The translations under genes and the position numbers were made by a program. From assembly GCF_050859025.1 (NCBI RefSeq), contig NZ_CP138200.1, forward strand, positions 3,906,001 through 3,970,000: DNA of 64,000 nt, written 5' to 3'. Under the pieces are notes generated by a model. That model did not search any database, had not been told where the DNA came from, and worked only from the letters and a program-made list of their open reading frames with translations. The stretch is from Wukongibacter sp050859025. GTDB taxonomy: Bacteria > Bacillota > Clostridia > Peptostreptococcales > Caminicellaceae. Every line of letters begins with the position of its first letter. Positions within the stretch are counted from its first letter, which is position 1. This document shows, in pieces, positions 26,661 to 33,740 of the stretch.

Positions 26661-28619
26661 CTACCTCCAATATATCTCCACTACATCACCATTTTTGAGA
26701 ATGTCTGTATAGTTAGCCCTTTCTCCATTTAGCTTTAAAGCTAATATTCCGTTAGGTTTTTTTATATCAAAATTTATATGGTTAAATATTTCAACAAAAA
26801 TTGGTTTCTTATCTCCGCATTCTAATTTCACCACTTCTCCATTCACATTTATTTCCATAACATTTGTTGAATTTATTATCTCTTTCTCTACTTCATTACT
26901 TCTAATTTCAACAATATCGTTTTTCTTTAGTATATAATCTTCATTGACTAAAACATTATTCACAAATATCCTGTTTTCATCATATTTAGTATTATTTATT
27001 TCTAACAATTCTCTTATATTTTTAATCCTCTCAATATTTATCTTATCCATGTCACCTAACACATAATCTCTGTTAGTAGTCTCACCATTAACAGTTATGG
27101 ACTTAATTAGATTAACTTCTTTATTGTTGAATAATATTTTTTCACAATCATTGACAATCTCATTTAGCCGTGCTACTACGTCATTACCAGGGATGGCTTC
27201 TTGAATGGTGATAGAATCATCATCCTTTAACTTCGTATCTAAGCTTGCAGTCTTTCCATTAACCCTAATCTTGGCTGGCTCCCCATAGTCACCACTGATT
27301 ACCTTCTGTTTTCCATTAACTTCAATTGTAATTGCTTTTCCTTTCTTAGCAATTAATCTCCTAGCATTAAATCCAATTAATATTAATGCATCTGATACAG
27401 AAAGCTCCTTTGAGTTAAACAGTCTTATAGGCTTCCCATTGACACTAACCTTTAAGAAATCCTGTTCCCTGTCCTTATGGGATGTATATCCAATGCCAAG
27501 AGGAGTTATATATTCTGGTCCCTTAAGTTCTTCGCATAGAAATTTTAAATTTTCTAAGGTTTCTGTTCCTCTAACCACTACCCTCTCCTTTGGTATTTGG
27601 AGTCTTTCAGCAAGACATTCCCTAAACCTCGGTACCTGACTTCCTCCTCCAATACAGAAAACAGCACTTGTTGGTCTTCCATTATATTCAACTATTTTAT
27701 CTGCTACTTTGGCACTAAGTTCATTTATTACCTCGTCAACCCTTGAAATTATTTCATCTGTTGTTAGCTCGTACTCAATTCCAACAATATCATTAAACCT
27801 ATGTTTTTCTTTGCTATTTAAACCTATCTTTACCTTCTCAGCTGCAACAAAATCTAAAAGAAAGGCATTAGAAAGGGCCTCGGTTATTTTGTCTCCAGCA
27901 AAGGAAACCATAGCATAAGATGTTATAGTCCCACCTTGAGTAATAGCAATGTCTGAGGTTCCTGCCCCAACATCAACTAATGCTAGATTTAATAGCCTAA
28001 ACTTTGGTGGAATGGCAATATTTATAGCAGCAATAGGCTCAAGTGTTAAGCTAGTAACTTCTAGTCCAACGTTATGTATTACCGTATATAAACTATCAAC
28101 AACAATATGAGGTAAAAAGGTCGCCAATACCTCTGCGCCAATTCTGTTCCCTTTATGGCCTTTAAGATTACTAATTGGACCTTCATCCAAATAGTAATTC
28201 ATTATAGTGTAGCCTACACAATAATATTTAGATTCAAGATCGTTACACGTATTTTCTAATTCTTTTTGTGCCATTTGAATCCCATGAAGCTCAAGACTGT
28301 TTATCATGGACTTATCTATAGCTTTTGTTGAGTCTATTTCATTTTCGACAAAAACCTTCTGGGTTTTTAATGCTCTACCCGCTGCAGCGATAGAAACATA
28401 TTCAAGAATTATTTGATTTCTTTCTTCTAGACTTTCCTTCACCATATTTACAACTTTAGAAACCTTCTCGATATCGTGTATCTGACCGTCATACATAGCT
28501 CTATCAGGATGTTCAACTATTTCATAATCAATCACTTTATAGGTATCGTCTTCCATTTCAGCTAGTATACCAACAACGTTCCTAGTACCAATATCAAGCG
28601 AAAAAATATAGTCCCCCAT
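26661..28619 (-). CDS. FtsA-like actin-fold ATPase with C-terminal beta-grasp-like repeats
   Basis: A 652-aa protein. Residues 1 to about 390 form an actin/HSP70-type ATPase related to FtsA/PilM: SLDIGTRNVVGILAE (phosphate 1), LALVDVGAGTSDIAIT (phosphate 2), and VFCIGGGSQVPRFRECLAERL (adenosine motif). The remaining 250 residues contain several units ending in a VNG...D..L..GD.VEI pattern (for example FVNNVLVNEDYILKKNDIVEI and LKLNGERANYTDILKNGDVVEI), resembling ThiS/SLBB/TGS-type beta-grasp folds. No transmembrane segment seen. It is not the canonical ftsA: no ftsZ is next to it. Related large proteins occur in clostridia; the job is unknown. Confidence 0.8.
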   Translation of the reverse strand: MGDYIFSLDIGTRNVVGILAEMEDDTYKVIDYEIVEHPDRAMYDGQIHDIEKVSKVVNMVKESLEERNQIILEYVSIAAAGRALKTQKVFVENEIDSTKAIDKSMINSLELHGIQMAQKELENTCNDLESKYYCVGYTIMNYYLDEGPISNLKGHKGNRIGAEVLATFLPHIVVDSLYTVIHNVGLEVTSLTLEPIAAINIAIPPKFRLLNLALVDVGAGTSDIAITQGGTITSYAMVSFAGDKITEALSNAFLLDFVAAEKVKIGLNSKEKHRFNDIVGIEYELTTDEIISRVDEVINELSAKVADKIVEYNGRPTSAVFCIGGGSQVPRFRECLAERLQIPKERVVVRGTETLENLKFLCEELKGPEYITPLGIGYTSHKDREQDFLKVSVNGKPIRLFNSKELSVSDALILIGFNARRLIAKKGKAITIEVNGKQKVISGDYGEPAKIRVNGKTASLDTKLKDDDSITIQEAIPGNDVVARLNEIVNDCEKILFNNKEVNLIKSITVNGETTNRDYVLGDMDKINIERIKNIRELLEINNTKYDENRIFVNNVLVNEDYILKKNDIVEIRSNEVEKEIINSTNVMEINVNGEVVKLECGDKKPIFVEIFNHINFDIKKPNGILALKLNGERANYTDILKNGDVVEIYWR

Positions 28620-28684
28620 TTTTTCAACCCTTTCAGTTTTGTAATAATACTATTTTTAAAAGACTAATGTCTTTGAGCAAGGTC

Positions 28685-28786
28685 CTTTATAAAAATTCTC
28701 AAATTAGACCTTGTCTATACATATAACAAAATTTATAAAATTATCCAAAGCTTTAATAGATTTATAGTTTCCTATGTATTATAAAA
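28685..28786 (+). repeat. Dispersed repeat family C, copy 1
   Basis: About 100 bp from GGTCCTTTATAAAAATT to TTTCCTATGTATTATAAA. It shares the left motif (A)GTC(C/T)TTTATAAA, an internal GAC-CTT...TATACATA segment and the right motif TTTCCTAT.T.TATA with copies at 45820, 52229, 55270 and 59056. It abuts the 3' end of nth copy 1. Confidence 0.65.
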
Positions 28787-29434
28787 TATGTTTTTATAAT
28801 ATAGACAAATATCCGTCAGTGGACATTCATAACACATTGGCTTTCGAGCCTTGCATACTCTCCTACCGTGGAGCAAGATCCAATGGTGAGCCGTAGACCA
28901 GAGCTTCTTATCAATATTTTTCATTAATTGTTCTTCCGTTCCAACAACGTCCTTACTATCTGCTAGTCCAATTCTATTTGACACTCTAAAAACATGGGTA
29001 TCAACTGCAATGGCATCCTTTCCAAAGGCATTGCTAACTACTACATTGGCAGTTTTTTTCCCTACACCTGGAAGTTCCATTAATTCTTCAATGGTATCAG
29101 GTACCTTTGAACCATGTTTTTCAACTAGTATCCTACATGTATTTAATATATTTTTAGACTTCATTCTATAAAAACCGCAGCTCTTAATTAACTCACCTAG
29201 TTTTTCTTGACTAAGTTCAAGAAACTTTTCAGGTGTATTATATTTTTTATACACATTCCCCATAACCTTATTAACTCTTTTATCCGTACATTGAGCTGCT
29301 AAGATCGTTGATACAAGAAGTTCAAAGGGTGAATTATACTCAAGCTCAGATTCAGCATCTGGATATAGTTTTTCTAATATACCCAATACTTCTTTAATCT
29401 GATTTTTTGAGAGAACATTACTTTTTTTAGACAT
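28772..29434 (-). CDS. nth: Endonuclease III, copy 1
   Basis: DNA glycosylase/AP lyase of base-excision repair that removes oxidised pyrimidines. The 220-aa protein has the helix-hairpin-helix LPGVGKKTANVV (catalytic Lys), the catalytic Asp in VDTHVFRVSNRIGLA, and a C-x6-C-x2-C-x5-C iron-sulfur loop in the C-terminus (CKARKPMCYECPLTDIC). ATG 29434 follows GGGAGGA. A second intact paralogue lies at 32536-33177, about half identical by eye; having two is unusual within 4 kb. Confidence 0.95.
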   Translation of the reverse strand: MSKKSNVLSKNQIKEVLGILEKLYPDAESELEYNSPFELLVSTILAAQCTDKRVNKVMGNVYKKYNTPEKFLELSQEKLGELIKSCGFYRMKSKNILNTCRILVEKHGSKVPDTIEELMELPGVGKKTANVVVSNAFGKDAIAVDTHVFRVSNRIGLADSKDVVGTEEQLMKNIDKKLWSTAHHWILLHGRRVCKARKPMCYECPLTDICLYYKNIFYNT

Positions 29435-29461
29435 AAAAAAATCCTCCCTTAGTATTTTGAT

Positions 29462-29497
29462 ATATAAAAATTAAAGCTTCTACTGTAATCTCTATAT
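29462..29497 (+). repeat. Single arm of repeat family B
   Basis: ATATATAAAAATTAAAGCTTC...TAATCTCTATA resembles the right arm of family B (23108-23139). No matching left arm is visible, so it is a fragment or a solo arm between nth and the DUF503 gene. Confidence 0.4.
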
Positions 29498-29501
29498 TGA
29501 T

Positions 29502-29783
29502 TTACAATAGCTCAGTATCACAATTAACAATCTCTACTCTATTATCGTTTTCTATAAATTTAATAACGGTATTAATCATTTGATTTGCATGCTTCGATGA
29601 AGTCGTTACACAGGAAAATCCAACTACTGATCTTCTCCATATGTCATTTAGACCTACTTCAGCTATAGATACATTAAATCTTGATTGTATCCTATGTATT
29701 ATACTTTTAATTATTTGCCTCTTTTCCTTTAAGGAATTAGCACCATATATTATTAATTCTACTTCACAGCTACCTATAATCAT
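29502..29783 (-). CDS. DUF503 (YlxP-like) family protein
   Basis: A 93-aa cytosolic protein with the family pattern MIIGSCEVELIIYGANSLKEKR, then RIQSRFNVSIAEV and a WRRSVVGFSCVTTSS core. In Bacillus ylxP sits in the nusA-infB-rbfA region; here it is detached and precedes nth. Function is unknown; a link with ribosome assembly has been suggested for relatives. ATG 29783 follows AAGAGGA. Confidence 0.88.
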   Translation of the reverse strand: MIIGSCEVELIIYGANSLKEKRQIIKSIIHRIQSRFNVSIAEVGLNDIWRRSVVGFSCVTTSSKHANQMINTVIKFIENDNRVEIVNCDTELL

Positions 29784-30017
29784 CCGAATCCTCTTTCATC
29801 TATTTATTATCAAAATTCCCCATATAATACAATTATATTACAAAAAAAATACTGCTTCAATCTTAATTAAGTTTATAATTTTCTTTCTACTATAAAAATT
29901 AAGCTAATAGAACCAGTTTCACATTTTTGGTAGATTAATCCTAAGGGCCTCTATACGTTATCTTACTAGTTTTTGTGATAAAAGAAAAAAACTAATGGTT
30001 TTATTCCATCAGTCGAC

Positions 30018-30383
30018 TTATTCTCCTACAACCTTCTTTAATTTTTCTATAAATTTATGGTCTTGTTCAAATTTCTCAAAAGTCGTTTCTGTATTCAAGA
30101 TAAATTCTTTTATTGATTCTTGACCTTTTTCTAATTTATCCAATCTTGCTTCAACCTTATCAAATCCAGCACGCATTTCGCTTCTCATATTTTGTTGATC
30201 TTTCTTCATTTCTTGTTGCTCTTTCTTCATTTCTTGTTGCTCTTTCCTCATTTCTTGTTGATCTTTCTTCATTTCTTGTTGCTCTTTTCTCATTTCTTGT
30301 TGCTCTCTCTTCATTTCTTGCTGGTCTTTTTCAATATTTTCAAGCTTACTGAGTATCAATGCTAATATCTTCTCTTGTTCCAT
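30018..30383 (-). CDS. Coiled-coil protein with seven 7-residue repeats
   Basis: A 121-aa protein dominated by a charged coiled coil. Residues 20-68 are seven tandem heptads of the type D/E-QQEM-K/R-K/R/E, followed by MRAGFDKVEARLDKLEKGQESIKEFI, another coiled-coil stretch found in many clostridial proteins of unknown function. The N-terminus (MEQEKILALILSKLENIEKD) is also helical. A clear sigma-A promoter precedes it, and AACACCC/GGGGGTGTT with GGGGGTG serves as ribosome-binding site. The exact 21-bp DNA repeats make length variation likely. Confidence 0.75.
   Translation of the reverse strand: MEQEKILALILSKLENIEKDQQEMKREQQEMRKEQQEMKKDQQEMRKEQQEMKKEQQEMKKDQQNMRSEMRAGFDKVEARLDKLEKGQESIKEFILNTETTFEKFEQDHKFIEKLKKVVGE
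30180..30326 (+). repeat. Seven tandem 21-bp repeats inside the coiled-coil gene
   Basis: 147 bp of nearly identical 21-mers (unit like TTCTTGTTGCTCTTTCTTCAT), one per heptad. Units differ mainly at a few positions, so slippage or unequal exchange could change copy number without shifting frame. Confidence 0.9.
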
Positions 30384-30409
30384 TAATAAAACACCCCCTA
30401 GTCGTACTA

Positions 30410-30439
30410 ATTATATCAAATAACTTTAGCTTTAGTCAA
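30410..30439 (-). promoter_or_regulatory. Sigma-A promoter of the coiled-coil gene
   Basis: Minus-strand TTGACT (30434-30439) and TATAAT (30410-30415) with an 18-bp spacer. The start codon lies about 25 nt further on, after GGGGGTG. Confidence 0.75.
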
Positions 30440-30555
30440 AAAATTGTTATTGGCCATTTTGATAGTAGATTTTTATCAGTCATCTTATCTTCATAGTATT
30501 CTCCTTAGTACTAGCTTTTCTTTGCAAAGTATATTTAGACTAAATATTTATTCCT

Positions 30556-30621
30556 TTATGTATTATGGAGTCTAATCTCACCTACAAATCCATACAGATT
30601 ATTTTCTAATAGAATTTTCCA
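30556..30621 (-). pseudogene. Fragment of a second HTH/TPR regulator (C-terminal end)
   Basis: The minus strand encodes KILLENNLYGFVGEIRLHNT then stop. The intact regulator next door ends in LNVLYGFVGEIRLYTK. The shared LYGFVGEIRL block, also similar in DNA, shows that this is the tail of a lost paralogue. About 50 bp further on, an AAGGAG site and ATG AAG resemble the start of a lost peptide gene, but the frame stops after four codons. Confidence 0.7.
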
Positions 30622-30672
30622 AAAACAATAGGCTTTTAATCCATAACTGAAATCATGAAATAAAAGCCTGTT
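30618..30672 (-). terminator. Terminator after the peptide gene
   Basis: Minus-strand stem AGGCTTTTA/TAAAAGCCT with a 21-nt loop, followed by TTGTTTTT. It lies about 40 bp past the small peptide ORF and would end the regulator-peptide transcript. Confidence 0.7.
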
Positions 30673-30708
30673 AACGACAAATTTTAAACTAGACTATATA
30701 ATGTCATC

Positions 30709-30849
30709 TTACTTATCTGGTATTAATTTATACATTAGAAATATTGGTTTTATGGATTTTGGTTCTTGCTCGTCAGTTGCAAGGGAAATCACAGTCGTAG
30801 TAGCAACTAATGATAATGCTACTATTAAAGTTAAAATTTTATTTCTCAT
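30709..30849 (-). CDS. Candidate signal-peptide precursor (Phr/NprX-like), 46 aa
   Basis: A 46-codon gene too short for routine calling. MRNK is followed by a hydrophobic helix (about residues 5-24, ILTLIVALSLVATTTVISLA) with a plausible signal-peptidase site after SLA. A 22-residue charged tail follows, ending in IFLMYKLIPDK. The ribosome-binding site GGAGGTGGAAATATG is excellent, the start is 15 bp after the regulator stop, and a terminator follows. This is the layout of RRNPP quorum-sensing cassettes: intracellular TPR regulator, then exported pro-peptide that is processed and re-imported by Opp. Sequence does not match known Phr, PapR or NprX peptides by eye. Confidence 0.75.
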   Translation of the reverse strand: MRNKILTLIVALSLVATTTVISLATDEQEPKSIKPIFLMYKLIPDK

Positions 30850-30864
30850 ATTTCCACCTCCTCT

Positions 30865-32103
30865 TTACTTAGTATAAAGTCTAATCTCACCGACAAAACC
30901 GTACAAGACATTTAAGTACTCTTCATGGTCTTCGGTTTTCTTCTCAATTAGACTAATAAGAAAATCTCGTATATGCTCCAGCATATCAATATCATTGGTT
31001 TTAATACAATAGTCTATTAACGTCCTTATCCCTTCAATCTTAATTTGGTCATATACGAAGTAATCTTCAATACCCATTACCAATTCATATAGTTTGTTTA
31101 CAACCTTTTCGTAATCACCTTTTAAAATTTGTATTTGAGCATAAGTTTGATAATATAAAAAATGCTTGGCAATATTATTCTTATCCATGATATCAAAGGC
31201 TTTTTGAATATGAAGTAAAGCCTTATCGTATTCCCCTAAACACTTATATACTTCAGCAAGATTATTATACACCTTACTCTTATTTGCCTCCTCCTCGAAA
31301 ACATCTAAGGCTTTATTATAATATTCTATAGCTTCCTTGTAATCACCACGCCATTTATAACTCACTCCTATATTCACTATGGAATCGCCCTTATCAGTGC
31401 TTGATTTGGCATATTTTAAGGATTTCTCAAATAGTCTTTCTGCTGATAAGTAGTTTGTGGTATTGCTTTCCAATAGTCCATATCGATAATAGTGTAAATA
31501 TTTTGTCCTTTTATCAACTCTATTTGCTTTATTTAGTAATTTCTCAACTTCCTCATGTACTTTTCTCGACTTTTCATAGTTACATTGGGAAAAATACATG
31601 AGTCCTAGCTCAGATTTCCACTTTATTAATAAATTACGATTTTTTACTAGATTAATGGTGTTCTCCATAGCTCCTATAGCCCTATTAGTAATACCAATAT
31701 AAAAATAATACATAGCAATATTTCTCTGCATTACTAAATCTTCGGCTTTTAAGTTATTATCAACACACAATACTTTCAACGCATTAAGCACATGAATATC
31801 TTCATTATTTCGGTATAACCTGAGATTCTCACTAATACTTCGAACCATATTCTTGATTTGCTCTTTATCAGATTTTATTAATTCATTAATATTCATATCA
31901 AGTGCTTCGCATAATTTTTCTGTAAATGAATTCGCACCTAGCTCTATTTCCGTAAGATGTTGTCTCAAAATATCTACATCTATATCGATTTGTTTTGCGA
32001 AGCTATAAATATCACCAAATCGCTCTATTATTTTTTCTTTAACCTGTTCTTTGGGTGACAATATTTTTATGTGATTAAGGTTAAATTTTTTCACACTTAT
32101 CAT
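30865..32103 (-). CDS. HTH/TPR transcriptional regulator of RRNPP type (NprR/Rap-like)
   Basis: Cytosolic regulator of about 412 aa. An N-terminal XRE-like helix-turn-helix (SPKEQVKEKIIERFGDIYSFAKQIDIDVDILRQHLTEIELG) is followed by a long array of tetratricopeptide repeats, with clear units such as GDYKEAIEYYNKALDVFEEEA and GEYDKALLHIQKAFDIMDK. This is the architecture of peptide-sensing RRNPP regulators. A secreted-peptide gene follows 15 bp downstream. The start is uncertain: ATG 32103, GTG 32094 or ATG 32139; none has a strong ribosome-binding site. A degraded paralogue tail lies at 30556-30621. Target genes are not known; a secreted M4 protease begins 1.6 kb upstream on the other strand. 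Confidence 0.82.
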   Translation of the reverse strand: MISVKKFNLNHIKILSPKEQVKEKIIERFGDIYSFAKQIDIDVDILRQHLTEIELGANSFTEKLCEALDMNINELIKSDKEQIKNMVRSISENLRLYRNNEDIHVLNALKVLCVDNNLKAEDLVMQRNIAMYYFYIGITNRAIGAMENTINLVKNRNLLIKWKSELGLMYFSQCNYEKSRKVHEEVEKLLNKANRVDKRTKYLHYYRYGLLESNTTNYLSAERLFEKSLKYAKSSTDKGDSIVNIGVSYKWRGDYKEAIEYYNKALDVFEEEANKSKVYNNLAEVYKCLGEYDKALLHIQKAFDIMDKNNIAKHFLYYQTYAQIQILKGDYEKVVNKLYELVMGIEDYFVYDQIKIEGIRTLIDYCIKTNDIDMLEHIRDFLISLIEKKTEDHEEYLNVLYGFVGEIRLYTK

Positions 32104-32226
32104 CCACTTTCTCTGATATAATCTGACCTTCTTACACATAATTTTAATAACATATTTATTAATTCTACAAAATTTTTACAATTCCTCTATAAAAATGAAA
32201 ATTAATAATTAATTTTTTGTATTTAT

Positions 32227-32415
32227 ATGGAATTATATATATCTGTACAATTATTTAAATATATACAACCTTGTCAATCTACCCAGGATAAAGCTAAGGA
32301 CTTATCCATCATTATAGAAAAACTATATTATTTAAGTGAATATGACCAAAAGATTATATTAGATATTATTGATAAAATTTTGTTAATTTCAGAAATTAAA
32401 AACAAAGCACACTGA
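32227..32415 (+). CDS. Small ORF of unknown function, divergent from the regulator
   Basis: A 62-codon frame ending in LSEYDQKIILDIIDKILLISEIKNKAH, which resembles the C-terminal end of some small helix-turn-helix regulators. There is no visible ribosome-binding site, so the start is doubtful and it may be a 5'-truncated remnant. Its stop codon lies in the stem of an intrinsic terminator, which argues that the locus is transcribed. Function unknown. Confidence 0.35.
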   Translation: MELYISVQLFKYIQPCQSTQDKAKDLSIIIEKLYYLSEYDQKIILDIIDKILLISEIKNKAH

Positions 32416-32439
32416 CTATAAAATCAGTATGCTTTTTAT
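32404..32439 (+). terminator. Terminator of the small plus-strand ORF
   Basis: Stem AGCACACTGA/TCAGTATGCT (one mismatch) with an 8-nt loop, followed by TTTTTAT. The 5' arm overlaps the stop codon of the 62-codon ORF. Confidence 0.6.
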
Positions 32440-32535
32440 CAATTTCCTATCTTGCCCTCAATATTAAATATTCCACTATTTATAAGCTATCAAATCCCTT
32501 ACCATTCTTTATCTCTTTAATATAAATATATTTCT

Positions 32536-33177
32536 CTATATATCAAAGAATGTATTACTATAATATTTGCACCTATCCTTTATTACACATTCAGGACAAT
32601 TAGGCTTTCTAGCCTTACATATCCTTCTTCCATGCCATATTAACAGATGATGCACTAAACTCCAATACTCTTTAGGAATTATCCTCTGAAGCTCTAGCTC
32701 CGTTTTTAATACGTCCTCAGCCTTTGCTAGTCCTATCCTATTAGATACTCTAAAAACATGGGTATCTACGGCTATAGCTGGCTGATTAAAGGCATTACTT
32801 ATAACTACGTTGGCTGTCTTTCTTCCCACCCCAGCTAAGGTAATCAATTGCTCAAATTCTCTAGGCACTTTACCATCAAATTTCTCCTTTAAGGCAATGC
32901 ACATATTCATTATATGCTTTGATTTACTTCTATATAATCCTATTGATTTTATCTTGCTTTCTAATTCTTCCCTTGATAGTGTCAAGAAGGAGTATAGGTC
33001 TGGATATTCTACAAACAGAGTTTTAGTAACTGCATTTACATTTTTATCTGTGGTTTGAGCCGATAAGACAGTTGCTACTAGTAGCTGAAAGGGTGTATTA
33101 TAATTCAGCTCACATTTAGCATCTGGATACTCTCTTTCCAACAGTTCTATAACTTTTAATACCTCTTGTTTATTCAT
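32536..33177 (-). CDS. nth: Endonuclease III, copy 2
   Basis: A 213-aa DNA glycosylase/AP lyase with an intact helix-hairpin-helix LAGVGRKTANVV, catalytic Asp in VDTHVFRVSNRIGLA and C-x6-C-x2-C-x5-C cluster (CKARKPNCPECVIKDRC). It is a paralogue of the copy at 28772-29434, and both look functional. Start taken at ATG 33177; GTG 33186 is possible. It sits between the quorum-sensing-like module and the M4 protease. Confidence 0.95.
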   Translation of the reverse strand: MNKQEVLKVIELLEREYPDAKCELNYNTPFQLLVATVLSAQTTDKNVNAVTKTLFVEYPDLYSFLTLSREELESKIKSIGLYRSKSKHIMNMCIALKEKFDGKVPREFEQLITLAGVGRKTANVVISNAFNQPAIAVDTHVFRVSNRIGLAKAEDVLKTELELQRIIPKEYWSLVHHLLIWHGRRICKARKPNCPECVIKDRCKYYSNTFFDI

Positions 33178-33186
33178 GTTTTTCAC

Positions 33187-33740
33187 TTCCTACGTTTTTC
33201 TTTTTTATAAAATCCTTAGAACTAGTTTAACATTTTTATTAAGCTAATCCCACGGATTTCATATAATTTATTTCAATCATTCTTTTTAAATAAGTAGACT
33301 CAAGATATTATATTAAGTCAATTTGAATAGCTCTGCCAATTCAATACATACAAGTCAACATTTTATATCCACGTTTATGTAAATATATATGTTATAAATC
33401 ATTTATTTTAAGTAAATATTTTATATTTATATATTTACTTTTCTATTTCAATATGTTATTCTATTGTTATATTATTACATTATAGTAATATTTTACCCTA
33501 AATCTTTTTGCCATCCATCTATAAATATATCTAGTGAAACAATTATACGAACTATTAACTTAACACATTTTCTAACTTCTAAAAATTTATATCCAACAAG
33601 TTAATATTGTTTCTTTTATGTACCCTGCAAAACTATGTTAAAGGTAGAAGGGAGGGAAGCTTACAATATCATGAACAAATTCAATTCAAAATGGGTACAT
33701 GCTTAGAACAATAAATATAATAAATTAAGGAGGTATTTTA
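33187..33740 (+). other. Long AT-rich intergenic region upstream of the M4 protease
   Basis: 554 bp with no convincing gene. It is extremely AT-rich around 33360-33500, including an imperfect inverted repeat GTAAATATA...TATATTTAC (33379-33438). No confident sigma-A promoter found. An 11-codon frame MNKFNSKWVHA (33671-33706) follows a purine-rich AGAAGGGAGGGA, but spacing is poor. The protease start is preceded by a good AAGGAGG. Probably the regulatory region of the protease. Confidence 0.5.

Noticed and set aside
30180..30326. CRISPR-like array
   Set aside because: The 21-bp units are directly adjacent without spacers and code for heptads; they are tandem coding repeats.
30113..30352. Plus-strand frame of 79 codons with repeated LVALSSFLV
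   Set aside because: It is the antisense reading of the tandem 21-bp repeats in the coiled-coil gene.
33671..33706. Eleven-codon ORF MNKFNSKWVHA before the M4 protease
   Set aside because: The purine-rich site is about 15 nt away, too far; no hydrophobic or regulatory feature. Kept only as a note.
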